Shown here: piece after piece, positions 44,604 through 54,902 of the stretch
How the letters are laid out: every line of letters begins with the position of its first letter
Position numbering within the stretch: position 1 is the stretch's first letter
Origin: Kordiimonadaceae bacterium
Lineage (GTDB): Bacteria > Pseudomonadota > Alphaproteobacteria > Sphingomonadales > Kordiimonadaceae
Length of the DNA stretch: 64,000 bases
Reading direction: 5' to 3'
NCBI GenBank assembly: GCA_017640725.1
Contig: JAEPQB010000003.1
Coordinates: 480,704-544,703 of the forward strand
Notes under the pieces: generated by a model
What the model saw: the letters and a program-made list of their open reading frames with translations, nothing else
Told to the model about the DNA's origin: nothing
Databases searched by the model: none
Program-made: the position numbers and the translations under genes

Positions 44604-45983
44604 TTATTCCGCGTAACAAACGGCTTTGGCCGCTTTCACGATGTCTTCCGCTTTTACAATCGCTGCTTTTTCAAGATTGGCAGCGTACGGCAGCGGCACA
44701 TCGACGCTGTTCACGCGTGTTACCGGTGCATCCAGCCAATCAAAGGCTTTTTCCATCAGTTGCGCAGACACATCAGACGCGACCGAGCATTGCGGCCAAC
44801 CCTCTTCTGCAACCACACAGCGGTTGGTCTTCTTCACGCTTTCAATCACCGCATCAATGTCGAGCGGACGAATGGTGCGCAGGTCAATAACCTCAGCGCT
44901 GATGCCCTCTTCCGCGAGCTGGTCCGCTGCTTCAAGCGCCTGCCCCACAGTGATCGAATAGGAAACGATGGTGACGTCCGTGCCTTCGCGGAAGGTGCGT
45001 GCCTTTCCAATAGGCACCACGTAATCATCCATTTCCGGCACGTCGAAGCTTTCACCGTACATCAGCTCGTTCTCAAGGAACACAACTGGGTTTGGGTCAC
45101 GGATCGCAGACTTCAACAGGCCTTTGTTGTCTGCGGCATCGTAAGGCGCAATCACCTTCAGGCCTGGCACATTGGCGTACCAGGACGCATAGTTCTGGCT
45201 GTGCTGTGCGCCAACGCGGCTCGCGGCCCCATTTGGCCCGCGGAATACAATCGGGCATTCAACAATGCCGCCAGACATATAACGGGTTTTTGCAGCCGAG
45301 TTGATGATGTGGTCAATCGCCTGCATGGCGAAGTTAAAGGTCATGAACTCAATCACCGGCTTCAGGCCCGCAAAAGCGGCACCAGCGCCGAGGCCGGCAA
45401 AGCCATGCTCCGTAATCGGGGTATCGATCACGCGCTCAGCACCGAACTCGTCCAACAAGCCCTGTGTCACTTTGTAAGCGCCTTGGTATTCGGCTACTTC
45501 TTCACCCATGACAAATACGTCTGCATCTCGGCGCATTTCTTCTGCCATGGCATCGCGCAGTGCTTCGCGTACAGTCACATTGCTCATCGGCGTGCCTGCC
45601 GGCACGTCCATTTCTACAGGTGTACTTTCAACAGGTGCAGCTGGAGCTGCTTCCGATGCTGGTGCTGCAACCTCTGGCTCTGCAGCTGCAGGGGCTGGCG
45701 CTGCTGCAGGCGCACCAACGTCAACGTTTGCAGGGTCTTCACCCTCTTCTGCCAAAACCGCAATCAATGTGCCCACGGCCACATTGTCTGTGCCTGCGTC
45801 CACGAGCAGTTTCGCAACCACACCGTCGTCAATGCTCTCGACTTCCATGGTGGCTTTGTCGGTTTCAATCTCTGCAATCACGTCGCCAGAAGAAACTGTG
45901 TCACCTTCTTTGACAAGCCAGGTGGCAAGCGTGCCTTCTTCCATGGTGGGTGATAGTGCTGGCATGGTAATTTGAATAGCCAT
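44604..45983 (-). CDS. pdhB: PDH E1 beta subunit with N-terminal lipoyl domain
   Basis: The 459-residue protein joins a lipoyl domain (1-80; lipoylated Lys in [11 protein letters not shown]), an Ala/Pro linker (about 85-130), and the E1 beta transketolase fold (135-459; [30 protein letters not shown]-type segment [15 protein letters not shown]). An E1 beta with its own lipoyl domain is characteristic of alphaproteobacteria. With PdhA it decarboxylates pyruvate using thiamine diphosphate. It follows pdhA by 12 bases. Confidence 0.96.
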   Translation of the reverse strand: MAIQITMPALSPTMEEGTLATWLVKEGDTVSSGDVIAEIETDKATMEVESIDDGVVAKLLVDAGTDNVAVGTLIAVLAEEGEDPANVDVGAPAAAPAPAAAEPEVAAPASEAAPAAPVESTPVEMDVPAGTPMSNVTVREALRDAMAEEMRRDADVFVMGEEVAEYQGAYKVTQGLLDEFGAERVIDTPITEHGFAGLGAGAAFAGLKPVIEFMTFNFAMQAIDHIINSAAKTRYMSGGIVECPIVFRGPNGAASRVGAQHSQNYASWYANVPGLKVIAPYDAADNKGLLKSAIRDPNPVVFLENELMYGESFDVPEMDDYVVPIGKARTFREGTDVTIVSYSITVGQALEAADQLAEEGISAEVIDLRTIRPLDIDAVIESVKKTNRCVVAEEGWPQCSVASDVSAQLMEKAFDWLDAPVTRVNSVDVPLPYAANLEKAAIVKAEDIVKAAKAVCYAE

Positions 45984-45995
45984 CGAACTTACTCC

Positions 45996-47027
45996 TTACG
46001 CCAACACATCTGTGTACAGTTCTGACAGTTCTGGCTCTGGGCATTCCTGCGCGAAATTCGCCGCATCTGCGACCACAGCCTTGATCTCTTTGTCAATTTC
46101 CTTCAGGCCAGCTTCGTCCATCGCGCCAGCTTTCAGGATCATGTCTTTGACGCGGTCAATTGCGTCATGCTCCGCGCGCATTTTCTGCACTTCTTCTTTA
46201 GAACGATACTTTGCGGGATCAGACATGGAATGCCCGCGGTATCGGTATGTTTCCATTTCAAGAATGATGGGGCCTTTGCCTGCGCGGCAGTGCTTTACGG
46301 CGTCGTCCATCGCACCGCGAACAGCCAACACGTTCATGCCGTCCACATGCTTGCCTGGAATGTTGAAGCTCTCGCCGCGGCGGAACAGCTCAGGCTGCGA
46401 ACTTGCACGCGCTACACTCGTGCCCATGGCGTACTGGTTGTTTTCAATGATGAAAATGGCTGGCAAATCCCAGATTTGCGCCATGTTGAAGCTTTCGTAT
46501 ACCTGTCCTTGGTTGGCAGCACCATCACCGAAATAGGAAACAGAAACATTGTCCGTTTTGCGATACTTGTTGGCAAACGCGAGACCGGTGCCGAGGGCGA
46601 CCTGTGCGCCAACGATGCCGTGGCCCCCATAAAATCCTTTGGCGGGATCAAACATGTGCATTGATCCGCCCTTGCCCTTAGACACGCCGCCGGAGCGACC
46701 AGTTAGCTCTGCCATAACGGCGCGCGGGTCGGTGCCCATGGCAATCATTTGACCGTGTTCCCGGTAACCGGAAATCATCTTGTCACCGTCTTTGAGTGCA
46801 GACTGCACCCCTACCGCTACGGCTTCCTGGCCAATATACAAGTGACAGAAGCCGCCGATCAGGCCCATGCCATACATCTGGCCAGCTTTTTCTTCAAAGC
46901 GGCGGATCATTAACATGTCTTTGTAGAACTGAACCAGCTCATCGTTACTGGCTTTGTAAATCGGCGCTTTGGTCGCGCGCTTTCGAGGCGACGCTGTCGC
47001 CTTTCGAGGAGAGTTTTTTGTGGTCAT
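45996..47027 (-). CDS. pdhA: PDH E1 alpha subunit
   Basis: The 343-residue thiamine diphosphate enzyme shows ERREEKAGQ-type start (IRRFEEKAGQMYGMGL), GGSMHMFD, the ThDP motif GDGAANQGQVYESFNMA and NNQYAMGTS, and the phosphorylation-loop-like YRGHSMSDPAKYRS. A Lys/Arg-rich tail of about 25 residues precedes the conserved part. ATG 47027 has GGAAGG ahead; the longer frame is unlikely. It is the first gene of the PDH row; a 150-base gap to ftsB holds its promoter. Confidence 0.96.
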   Translation of the reverse strand: MTTKNSPRKATASPRKRATKAPIYKASNDELVQFYKDMLMIRRFEEKAGQMYGMGLIGGFCHLYIGQEAVAVGVQSALKDGDKMISGYREHGQMIAMGTDPRAVMAELTGRSGGVSKGKGGSMHMFDPAKGFYGGHGIVGAQVALGTGLAFANKYRKTDNVSVSYFGDGAANQGQVYESFNMAQIWDLPAIFIIENNQYAMGTSVARASSQPELFRRGESFNIPGKHVDGMNVLAVRGAMDDAVKHCRAGKGPIILEMETYRYRGHSMSDPAKYRSKEEVQKMRAEHDAIDRVKDMILKAGAMDEAGLKEIDKEIKAVVADAANFAQECPEPELSELYTDVLA

Positions 47028-47144
47028 GCCGGCCTTCCAGAAAAGGTCGTGGGGTCGGTACCCCAAAACGCGTTGAACTGCTTAATGGATAGCGGCATTT
47101 AGTCCATTTTGCAATAGACACTAAAGTATTGAAAAGAAAGCATA

Positions 47145-47172
47145 AACAAAACTTAACCTGGGAATGGTTAAG
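47145..47172 (-). terminator. AT-rich terminator between ftsB-like gene and pdhA
   Basis: On the minus strand CTTAACC and GGTTAAG form a 7-bp stem with a 7-base loop, followed by TTTTGTTT. It starts 9 bases after the ftsB-like stop. The stem is AT-rich, so strength is uncertain; it would isolate pdhA transcription from ftsB. Confidence 0.45.
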
Positions 47173-47180
47173 GTAGCGAA

Positions 47181-47504
47181 CTACTGTAGCAAAATGATCA
47201 CTTCATCGCTGTGTACAAAACCAAGTTTGGTGCGAACCTGTTCTTCCAGCATATCCGGATCGACAGCATCGTGGTTTAGGGCACGTGTTTGGGTCTCGAG
47301 AAAGGTACGTTTTTGCCGGACTTTATCCGCAATTGCTTGAAGCTCCAATTCCTGTTGCTGGAGGGAGCGCAATGCATGAATGCTGTTGTCGCCATGGAAT
47401 GCGTGATAGACAAAATATGCGACGAGGAAAAGCCAAAAACCGGCCATCCAGTTCCGCCCCACGCCATTGATAATATTTCCGATTCCCCTCATGATTCGAA
47501 TCAT
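47181..47504 (-). CDS. ftsB: FtsB/DivIC-family cell-division protein
   Basis: The protein of about 107 residues has one membrane helix (WMAGFWLFLVAYFVYHAF), a coiled coil (LRSLQQQELELQAIADKVRQ) and a C-terminal DMLEEQVRTKLGFVHSDEVIIL segment. This is the septum-formation-initiator layout: a bitopic partner of FtsL and FtsQ. In many alphaproteobacteria ftsB lies between eno and pdhA; here pdhA follows but eno is 4.4 kb away, separated by accessory genes. The frame extends to GTG 47540; ATG 47504 or 47492 is more likely. Confidence 0.82.
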   Translation of the reverse strand: MIRIMRGIGNIINGVGRNWMAGFWLFLVAYFVYHAFHGDNSIHALRSLQQQELELQAIADKVRQKRTFLETQTRALNHDAVDPDMLEEQVRTKLGFVHSDEVIILLQ

Positions 47505-47600
47505 CTCATACCCGATTCGGGCATGCAAGCGAAATCTCACCTATTTTCTCGAAAAAAAGTCTTATTTTCAGATTGTTAGTATTATTTGACGCACAGGGGT

Positions 47601-48059
47601 TTAGTCACCACCTTTGATATAGCGGGACATTCGCCATCTGGCGCCAACAAGCCTGAAACATAGCTGACCTGTTGGAAACGGTTCACTCTCCATGCCGCCG
47701 AAATTCGTGCACAGGTCACCGTTGGCCTTCCACTCAAAAGGCGTTTGTGATAGGCGATCCGCGAGGCGTTGCCAGCCCCTGTCTTTGTATCCTTTCCTGA
47801 GCTTGTCGGGGTCGAGTTGAAATATGGCGGAAAAGTTCTCGACTGCCGGAGCGCCGCGCAGATAAACGCCGCCGAAATCGCGTTCAATAACAAACTCTGT
47901 GTCCAGGGCCGCATATATTGGTGAGGTTCGTCGTTCATCGACTGCGTCCCACAAAGACTGGTAGAGTTCCTGAAATGCAGCTGGGGCCGTTTCTAGTGGC
48001 TGTGCGCGCGGGAGATCGGCGTCAAAGTTAAGAAGCGCAGCTAGGAAAAATACCTTCAT
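47601..48059 (-). CDS. Hypothetical protein, possibly exported, 152 aa
   Basis: Not recognised. The first residues MKVFFLAALL could be a weak signal peptide or just a buried strand. The rest is a mixed fold with many aromatic residues (GVYLRGAPAVENFSAIFQL, RWRMSRYIKGGD) and two Cys near the C-terminus (DLCTNF, QLCFRL). Its ATG overlaps the stop of the upstream gene (ATGA), so the two are coupled. It ends about 100 bases before ftsB. Confidence 0.6.
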   Translation of the reverse strand: MKVFFLAALLNFDADLPRAQPLETAPAAFQELYQSLWDAVDERRTSPIYAALDTEFVIERDFGGVYLRGAPAVENFSAIFQLDPDKLRKGYKDRGWQRLADRLSQTPFEWKANGDLCTNFGGMESEPFPTGQLCFRLVGARWRMSRYIKGGD

Positions 48060-48433
48060 TTGCTCGTTTCGCGCCTTCGCAGGAACTGAAACAACTTGGT
48101 AAAAGACTTGATCTTCGGGGCGTGTTTATCAAGCAAGCAAAATACATCCCGCATGATGCTGCCAACGATCGGCCCGCCATAGTGGCCCGCCACGGCCAGG
48201 TGCCGCTGGTAGGCCTCGGTTGTTGCTATGACATTATCAGCATAGCTTTGCCAGTCTTCACCATCGCGGGGGATGGCGGTGAGCCTGTTATGCAGGGCCA
48301 TGAGAGCAAAATGATCTTTGTCGGCGTCCGGGTCACCGGAGGCGGCGATACGATTGGTGTTGGCGCGCATGTTGAAGCTGAGTTCTTCAAGAAACGCACG
48401 TGCATTGGGGGTAATTGTTTGCGACTGTGCCAT
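48056..48433 (-). CDS. Hypothetical helical protein, 125 aa
   Basis: Not recognised. It is predicted helical throughout, with no signal peptide or membrane segment, and a basic C-terminus (FLRRRETSK). The start is uncertain: ATG 48433 lies inside a 12-bp inverted repeat and has no good ribosome-binding site. A mini-frame of six codons, also beginning with ATG, occupies the other arm. It is coupled to the next gene by an ATGA overlap. Confidence 0.55.
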   Translation of the reverse strand: MAQSQTITPNARAFLEELSFNMRANTNRIAASGDPDADKDHFALMALHNRLTAIPRDGEDWQSYADNVIATTEAYQRHLAVAGHYGGPIVGSIMRDVFCLLDKHAPKIKSFTKLFQFLRRRETSK

Positions 48434-48461
48434 GCCTTAAATGTTGGAATAAGGCATGGCA
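48428..48461. promoter_or_regulatory. 12-bp perfect inverted repeat over a start codon
   Basis: TGCCATGCCTTA (48428-48439) and TAAGGCATGGCA (48450-48461) are perfect arms around a 10-base loop. The minus-strand gene's ATG lies in one arm. In mRNA this hairpin would hide the start codon; in DNA it could bind a dimeric regulator. It lies in a divergent gap of 180 bases. Confidence 0.55.
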
Positions 48462-48613
48462 AAACTGTGGCAGACACATGCCGATTTTTGGGCTTTTTGT
48501 GCGGTCTAATCCAACTGGGCAGGCGCAGTTTCCGTTACTGTACAGCACAGCGCTTGTCTGATAGAAGAATAGTGATTGTTGCTAGTCAGTGTTCAAGCGT
48601 CAAAGGACGGCAC

Positions 48614-50104
48614 ATGGCTATCTTGCGACTAATCAAAGGGCTACTCAGGCTGGTCTGGCTTCTCGTCAAAACGGCCGCAGTGCTGGTTGGCTTTGTTGTC
48701 GTCGCTTTCTTCGGTGCTGTGATTTATCAAAGCATCAAGATTGCCATCGAAGATTATCAGGCTGGGACCAGCGAGGAAGAAATCATTCAGGAAGCCCGTG
48801 CGCCCACGCCGGAATCCGCTCCGAATTCACCCGCCTCGGCTGAAGCATCCAACGAGATGTCCACTTTTGACACCATCGTGACCGCAGTGAAACGGGCGGT
48901 TGGCGACGATTCTCACAGCGTTACAGGTCCGTGGACCTTGCCCTACAAAACCAGAGCGGAGGCGCAGGCCAAGGTCGCCGAACGAGCCGACGTCTATCAG
49001 GAACTCGCAGTTCAGAAAGAGGCATACCGGCAAAAGGCGGAGATTGTTAACTGGTCGCTGGACCGGATCGAAGTGCGCCAGCAGCCCGATACAGCGCCTT
49101 TCAGCTATAGCGCATCGGCTGTCCTTGAGGCGACCCTCGTGCCCCTTCCAGAGCGGCAGGAAAGCATGCCGGTTGGCGCCGCGCAGGATAACCTAAAGGC
49201 GCAACTCGCTGCCCGGCAGCAAACAGATACTGCACACAGCGATGCGGGCAGCCAGGATGCCCTTGCCGCGGCGCTGGCGTCGCGTAATTCAGCTCCTTCC
49301 CCGGATAAGCGCACTGAGACGGACGACAGCCGGCGCAGCCCCTTTTATCTCGAGAATCTGAAGGCCCGCGTAGAACAAGGCGAGGCAAACGAACGCCGCT
49401 TTAAGTCACAGGAACTGGACCGATTGGGCGACGAAGTGCGCAGCTCGCGCGCGCCGGAAGACATTAAGGCCATGCGGCAGCTATACGCCGCCAATGGCCG
49501 CACATTCTCGACCAAGATACCGAAAGGCGACCTGCGGCCGAGGATGCTGCCTGCCGCTAATCCTGATCCGGGATCAAGACTTAATTACTTCACCTACTCC
49601 TGTCGACGATATGATCGGCCCCGCGGGAGCCACAGTCGAAAAATAGTCGAAATTCTCACGAGCAATATCATTGTCACCAAAAGCGATAGTAACTATCGGA
49701 GCGGATATGCTGAGCGGGAGTTTCTGACTGATTTTGAATACCGACCTGACCCAAACGAATTGGTCCTCGTAGCCGAAGACCCCTATATGGATTGCGGAAA
49801 TCAGGTAAACCCGGCACCGGCTGTTCCGCACGACCCGATATATGTACGATCCGACGGTTACAAATGGGCCGGCGTCCTGGGCTATTATTTTGCCGGCATA
49901 GGAACCCTGAAAGCGAAAATCACCATTATTGCCGGGGCATCAGACCCGCGCATTATGAACAGAGAGTCTGTTATTGGCGAAATCCCATTGTCAGCTGTTT
50001 TAAAGCGTTTTTGCGCTGGCTGGCAGGAAGATGCTCGGCGAAAAATCCGTCAGAATGATTGGCTGCGGCGCGAGTTTGAAGGTGCCGCTTGTTGGGAATG
50101 GTAG
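48614..50104 (+). CDS. Membrane-anchored protein of unknown function, 496 aa
   Basis: The protein has one N-terminal membrane helix (about 15-45: LLVKTAAVLVGFVVVAFFG) and then a large extracytoplasmic part with Ala/Gln-rich low-complexity stretches (180-230) and a C-terminal domain containing four Cys (YSCRRYD, MDCGNQV, KRFCAGW, GAACWEW). These could make disulfides. I know no family. The frame stays open upstream to 48122 but ATG 48614 has AAAGGACGG ahead and starts just before the membrane helix. The GC-richer codon use differs from nearby genes. The next gene begins 53 bases later. Confidence 0.72.
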   Translation: MAILRLIKGLLRLVWLLVKTAAVLVGFVVVAFFGAVIYQSIKIAIEDYQAGTSEEEIIQEARAPTPESAPNSPASAEASNEMSTFDTIVTAVKRAVGDDSHSVTGPWTLPYKTRAEAQAKVAERADVYQELAVQKEAYRQKAEIVNWSLDRIEVRQQPDTAPFSYSASAVLEATLVPLPERQESMPVGAAQDNLKAQLAARQQTDTAHSDAGSQDALAAALASRNSAPSPDKRTETDDSRRSPFYLENLKARVEQGEANERRFKSQELDRLGDEVRSSRAPEDIKAMRQLYAANGRTFSTKIPKGDLRPRMLPAANPDPGSRLNYFTYSCRRYDRPRGSHSRKIVEILTSNIIVTKSDSNYRSGYAEREFLTDFEYRPDPNELVLVAEDPYMDCGNQVNPAPAVPHDPIYVRSDGYKWAGVLGYYFAGIGTLKAKITIIAGASDPRIMNRESVIGEIPLSAVLKRFCAGWQEDARRKIRQNDWLRREFEGAACWEW

Positions 50105-50157
50105 ATCAGAATTTTGGTGCTGGTGTCCGGTATGTCGCGGAGAGAAAGGTAGCACAT

Positions 50158-51900
50158 ATGCTAAGGATCATTTTCGGCCTTTGGGTCCTCACAGTCGCAG
50201 CCCAGCCCACCCATGCACAAACGAGCCTTCTCGACCGCTTTTCCGGCATTTATGACAGCAGCGGTGGCCCGACGCCGACCCGAATTGTCCTCTACCCATC
50301 CGACGAAACAATTGTTGGCACCATAAGTTATGGCGGGCGCGAGTTTCCACTACGCGCCGAGATAAAAGGCATCAAGCTGTCGGCCGTGTTCGAGCGCGAC
50401 GGCAGCTATTATTTCTTCAATACATCAATGTCGGCCAATGCCGACTTTACCGTAAATTTTGAAGGTGAAGGCGCGGTGCCGTTCAAACGCACCTCCCTGC
50501 CCTCCTTCCTCGGCGAGTTCACGGGGACGTTTGGCCGCATCGTTTTCTACGATCAGAGCAACAACAAGCTTATCGGCGACTATCAAGCGCCGGGAGCGGC
50601 TGAGCCGGTCCTGATGTTCGGCGTGACGAGCGGCCTGTCTGTCTCGCTCAGCTATGAAGGCGCGATCTATTTTGATCCGGACCAACAAAGCTATTTCGTA
50701 CAATTGGACGAAGGCTTTGGCCAGGCGCGCTTCCGCACTGAAGATGCGGCTTGGGCGGAGGCACAGGCCGCCAAAACCACCGTTGCGCTGGAGCGGCACG
50801 CGCAGCAATGGCCTTACGGCAAATTCAAAGACCAAGTGGCAGACGCCGCCAAGAAAGTGCCTTTCAAATCAGTCTGGCAAAATGTGTTCAATCATAGGGG
50901 TTATGAAGACCGTGCAACAGGTCTGGCAGCGGCGAGCGATGGCGGTTTTGCGATTGTCGGCATGGCGCGCGAGAAGGCCCGACTGGGCTTAGACACTTAT
51001 GTCTGGGTCGTTAAGGTCAACCGCCGGGGCCAGAAGGTCTGGGACAGAAAATTTGAATCGTTTGATGGTCCTTCATCGGTCGGTGACATCATCCAGAGCC
51101 ACGACGGCGGCTTCTATGTCACTGCTTCAATGAGTCAAGTCTACAGGTCGGGCTCGATGGGCAGCAACACTAAGATCCAGGTATTGAAGTTGAATCAAAA
51201 TGGCCAGACCGTCTGGCGCAAATTCTTTGACCGGGCACGCACAGACTATAACGACACCACCGCCGCGCTGGACCCAAATGGCAACCTGCTGGTGCTTGGA
51301 TCCTATTCCCGATACAATTCAGATACCAGAATCAGCAGTCTCTTCACCAGGACAATTACCCTGAACCCAAGTGGTAGTGTTCTTGCGGATCATGTTTTGC
51401 AGTGCCGATGCACCAGCGCCGTGTCGCGCGGCGATGACGGGTTTTTGCTCGCCGGAGAACGAACCAATGACAAGGCAAATGGCTATATTTTCGCCACAGA
51501 CCGGCGGGGCAACCCACAGAACACTTACCGTTTCGGCAATCTTCCGAAGCCCCTCGTGACACGCACTGACGGCATGCGTCCGCTGGTCGGCTCCGGCTCC
51601 AAGGTCGGGCAACTAGCCTTGGATGGACACGGGACCTACTGGGTAAAGCAGATGGGTTACTACGCAGGCACAATGCTGGTGCAACTAAGGTCTGGCGGCT
51701 ATCAGGTCGGCGACGCAAGACACGACTCCGAAGGAAGAATGCTCTGGCGGCATGACCTTAGCAGCGGCGACTACTTCCACAATCTCGCCGGCATGATCGA
51801 AACAAGCGACGGCGCGATCGTAATGGCGGGCACCCGTGTTCGCAGCATGAGAAACGATACCGCTGACTTCTGGATCAGGAAAATCGCCCCCGCACGCTAA
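50158..51900 (+). CDS. Secreted beta-propeller-like protein
   Basis: The 580-residue product has a signal peptide (PTHAQTS). Residues 25-190 are beta-rich with no known match. From about 235 to the end there are propeller-like blades: GGFAIVG with VVKVNRRGQKVWDRKF, GGFYVTA with VLKLNQNGQTVWRKFF, GNLLVLG with TITLNPSGSVL, and GFLLAGE. Similar blades occur in proteins with lost or binding-only enzyme sites. AAAGGT precedes ATG 50158; the frame extends upstream into the previous gene. It is probably transcribed with the membrane protein before it, as a surface pair. Confidence 0.72.
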   Translation: MLRIIFGLWVLTVAAQPTHAQTSLLDRFSGIYDSSGGPTPTRIVLYPSDETIVGTISYGGREFPLRAEIKGIKLSAVFERDGSYYFFNTSMSANADFTVNFEGEGAVPFKRTSLPSFLGEFTGTFGRIVFYDQSNNKLIGDYQAPGAAEPVLMFGVTSGLSVSLSYEGAIYFDPDQQSYFVQLDEGFGQARFRTEDAAWAEAQAAKTTVALERHAQQWPYGKFKDQVADAAKKVPFKSVWQNVFNHRGYEDRATGLAAASDGGFAIVGMAREKARLGLDTYVWVVKVNRRGQKVWDRKFESFDGPSSVGDIIQSHDGGFYVTASMSQVYRSGSMGSNTKIQVLKLNQNGQTVWRKFFDRARTDYNDTTAALDPNGNLLVLGSYSRYNSDTRISSLFTRTITLNPSGSVLADHVLQCRCTSAVSRGDDGFLLAGERTNDKANGYIFATDRRGNPQNTYRFGNLPKPLVTRTDGMRPLVGSGSKVGQLALDGHGTYWVKQMGYYAGTMLVQLRSGGYQVGDARHDSEGRMLWRHDLSSGDYFHNLAGMIETSDGAIVMAGTRVRSMRNDTADFWIRKIAPAR

Positions 51901-51901
51901 A

Positions 51902-51921
51902 GGGCCTGCGCATGTAGGCCC
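51902..51921. terminator. Weak hairpin between convergent propeller gene and eno
   Basis: GGGCCT and AGGCCC form a 6-bp stem around GCGCATGT, one base after the propeller stop and 22 bases beyond the eno stop. T-runs on both sides are poor, so this may only weakly terminate either transcript. Confidence 0.35.
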
Positions 51922-51942
51922 CTTCAACGCGTAACTAGTCCT

Positions 51943-53265
<1,323 letters not shown>

Positions 53266-53366
53266 TTAGCCCGGCTCGCCGAGCCCCGCAAGTAATACTG
53301 GTTGCTTGAACAAGACAAATTTGCACAACTAAGGCCCTGACAAATCCGTGTGCTGAAAGGTGGGGC

Positions 53367-54902
53367 ATGAAGAAATCGTTTTTGAAGCTATGTTTGGCGG
53401 GAACAATTGCTCTTTCATTTGGGAGTTCCGTTTTGGCTGACAGCCCTGTAGGCGATTATGTTCAGGCAAACCAGCTGCGCATTCTCAATGATTTTAGGGA
53501 GTTTTTGTCCCTGCCCAATACGGGCGCGACGCCCGGGATGCAGCAGCGTAACGCAGACTGGATCATCGACTATATCGGCAAACGCGGCTTCAAGGCACAG
53601 TCTGTCACAGCCGGGGGCGAGCCTTATGTCATTGCCGAACGATTGACGGCAGGTGCCACCAAAACAGTCTTGTTTTACGTTCATTATGACGGTCAGCCGG
53701 TGATTGAAGAAAACTGGGCCAGCCCACCATTTCAGCCAACCCTGAGAGATGGCATGGTGGAAGCAGGTGCAAATGCCTTGCCCTGGCCGGCTGAGGGCGG
53801 CGAAATCGATCCGGAGTGGCGTTTGTTCGCACGCTCCGCAGGTGATGACAAAGCCCCGATCATCGGAATCATGGCAGCACTGGATGCCATGGAGGACAAT
53901 GGCATTCTCCCGTCAATCAATATTCGGCTCATTCTCGACGGCGAAGAAGAAATCGGCAGCCCAACACTGGCGCAGATATTGGCGGAGCATCGCGATGCGC
54001 TGACCGCCGACCTCATCCTATTCTGCGACGCGCCCATGCATCAAAGTGGACAACGTCAGCTTGTGTTTGGCATGCGTGGCTCAATGACGCTGGAGCTTGA
54101 GACTTTTGGCCCCATTCGCCCTCTTCACAGTGGCCACTATGGAAACTTCGCCCCAAACCCAACCGACGCAATGATACGCCTGCTGGGGTCTCTCAAAAGC
54201 GAAGACGGGCGGATCGCGATAGATGGCTATTACGATGATGTGCCTGCATTAACCGAAGCTGAGCGCAATGCCATTGCGGCTATTCCTTCCATTGAGGACC
54301 AATTGTTAGAGGAGCTGGCCTTGGGCCGCCGCGAACAGCCGGCTAAACGGATTGAAGAATTGGTGATGGAGCCAGCAATAATTGTTAAGGGGTTTCAGGC
54401 TGGCGGTGTCGAAAACAAGTCACGAAACATCATTCAGCCTACGGCAAAGGCCTCACTCAACCTGCGGCTGGTGAAGAACCAGACAGTTGAAGGTGTGCAA
54501 AAACGCATTGAAGACCATATCCGGGCTCAGGGCTTTGACATCACTTATTCTTTACCGACAGTAGATGAGAGACGCGCTTCTTCAAACCTTGTGAGGCTTG
54601 ATTGGCGCCCGGGTGGCTACGGCGCATTCAAAACACCGCTTGATGGGCCAGAGGCGACCAAACTGGTCGCGCTTTTTGAAGGCATTGACGGCAAGCCAAC
54701 AATGCTGACGCCAACATTGGGTGGCAGCCTTCCGATAGTTTTGTTCGAAGAGGCGCTCGAAGCGCCGATCATTGTTCTACCAATCGCCAATCATGACAAT
54801 AATCAGCACGGTAGAAACGAGAATATTCGCCTGCAAAACCTGTGGGACGCAATTGATATATATGCTGCCGTTATTGCGGGATATGGCAAGGACAAGGACT
54901 AA
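53367..54902 (+). CDS. Exported M20-family metallopeptidase
   Basis: The 511-residue protein has a signal peptide (VLADS) and the M20 fold: FYVHYDGQPV (metal His and Asp), GDDKAPI, DGEEEIGSP (catalytic Glu and metal ligand), and NHDNNQHGRNEN at the end (metal His). M20 members cleave dipeptides or acyl-amino acids with two zinc ions. A periplasmic place points to peptide scavenging. AAAGGTGGGG precedes the ATG. Its stop overlaps the convergent stop of the next gene by three bases. Confidence 0.88.
   Translation: MKKSFLKLCLAGTIALSFGSSVLADSPVGDYVQANQLRILNDFREFLSLPNTGATPGMQQRNADWIIDYIGKRGFKAQSVTAGGEPYVIAERLTAGATKTVLFYVHYDGQPVIEENWASPPFQPTLRDGMVEAGANALPWPAEGGEIDPEWRLFARSAGDDKAPIIGIMAALDAMEDNGILPSINIRLILDGEEEIGSPTLAQILAEHRDALTADLILFCDAPMHQSGQRQLVFGMRGSMTLELETFGPIRPLHSGHYGNFAPNPTDAMIRLLGSLKSEDGRIAIDGYYDDVPALTEAERNAIAAIPSIEDQLLEELALGRREQPAKRIEELVMEPAIIVKGFQAGGVENKSRNIIQPTAKASLNLRLVKNQTVEGVQKRIEDHIRAQGFDITYSLPTVDERRASSNLVRLDWRPGGYGAFKTPLDGPEATKLVALFEGIDGKPTMLTPTLGGSLPIVLFEEALEAPIIVLPIANHDNNQHGRNENIRLQNLWDAIDIYAAVIAGYGKDKD

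Noticed and set aside
44586..45953. A 455-codon open frame on the plus strand opposite pdhB
   Set aside because: It is antisense to a clear E1 beta gene, is rich in His, Cys and Arg as shadow frames are, has no ribosome-binding site and matches no family.
48122..48613. N-terminal extension of the 496-aa membrane protein
   Set aside because: The frame is open but antisense to the 125-aa gene, and the ATG at 48614 has a good ribosome-binding site just before the membrane helix.
53273..53285. GGCTCGCCGAGCC palindrome upstream of eno as an operator or terminator
   Set aside because: It is short, GC-only and has no room for a loop or T-run; chance is a fair explanation.
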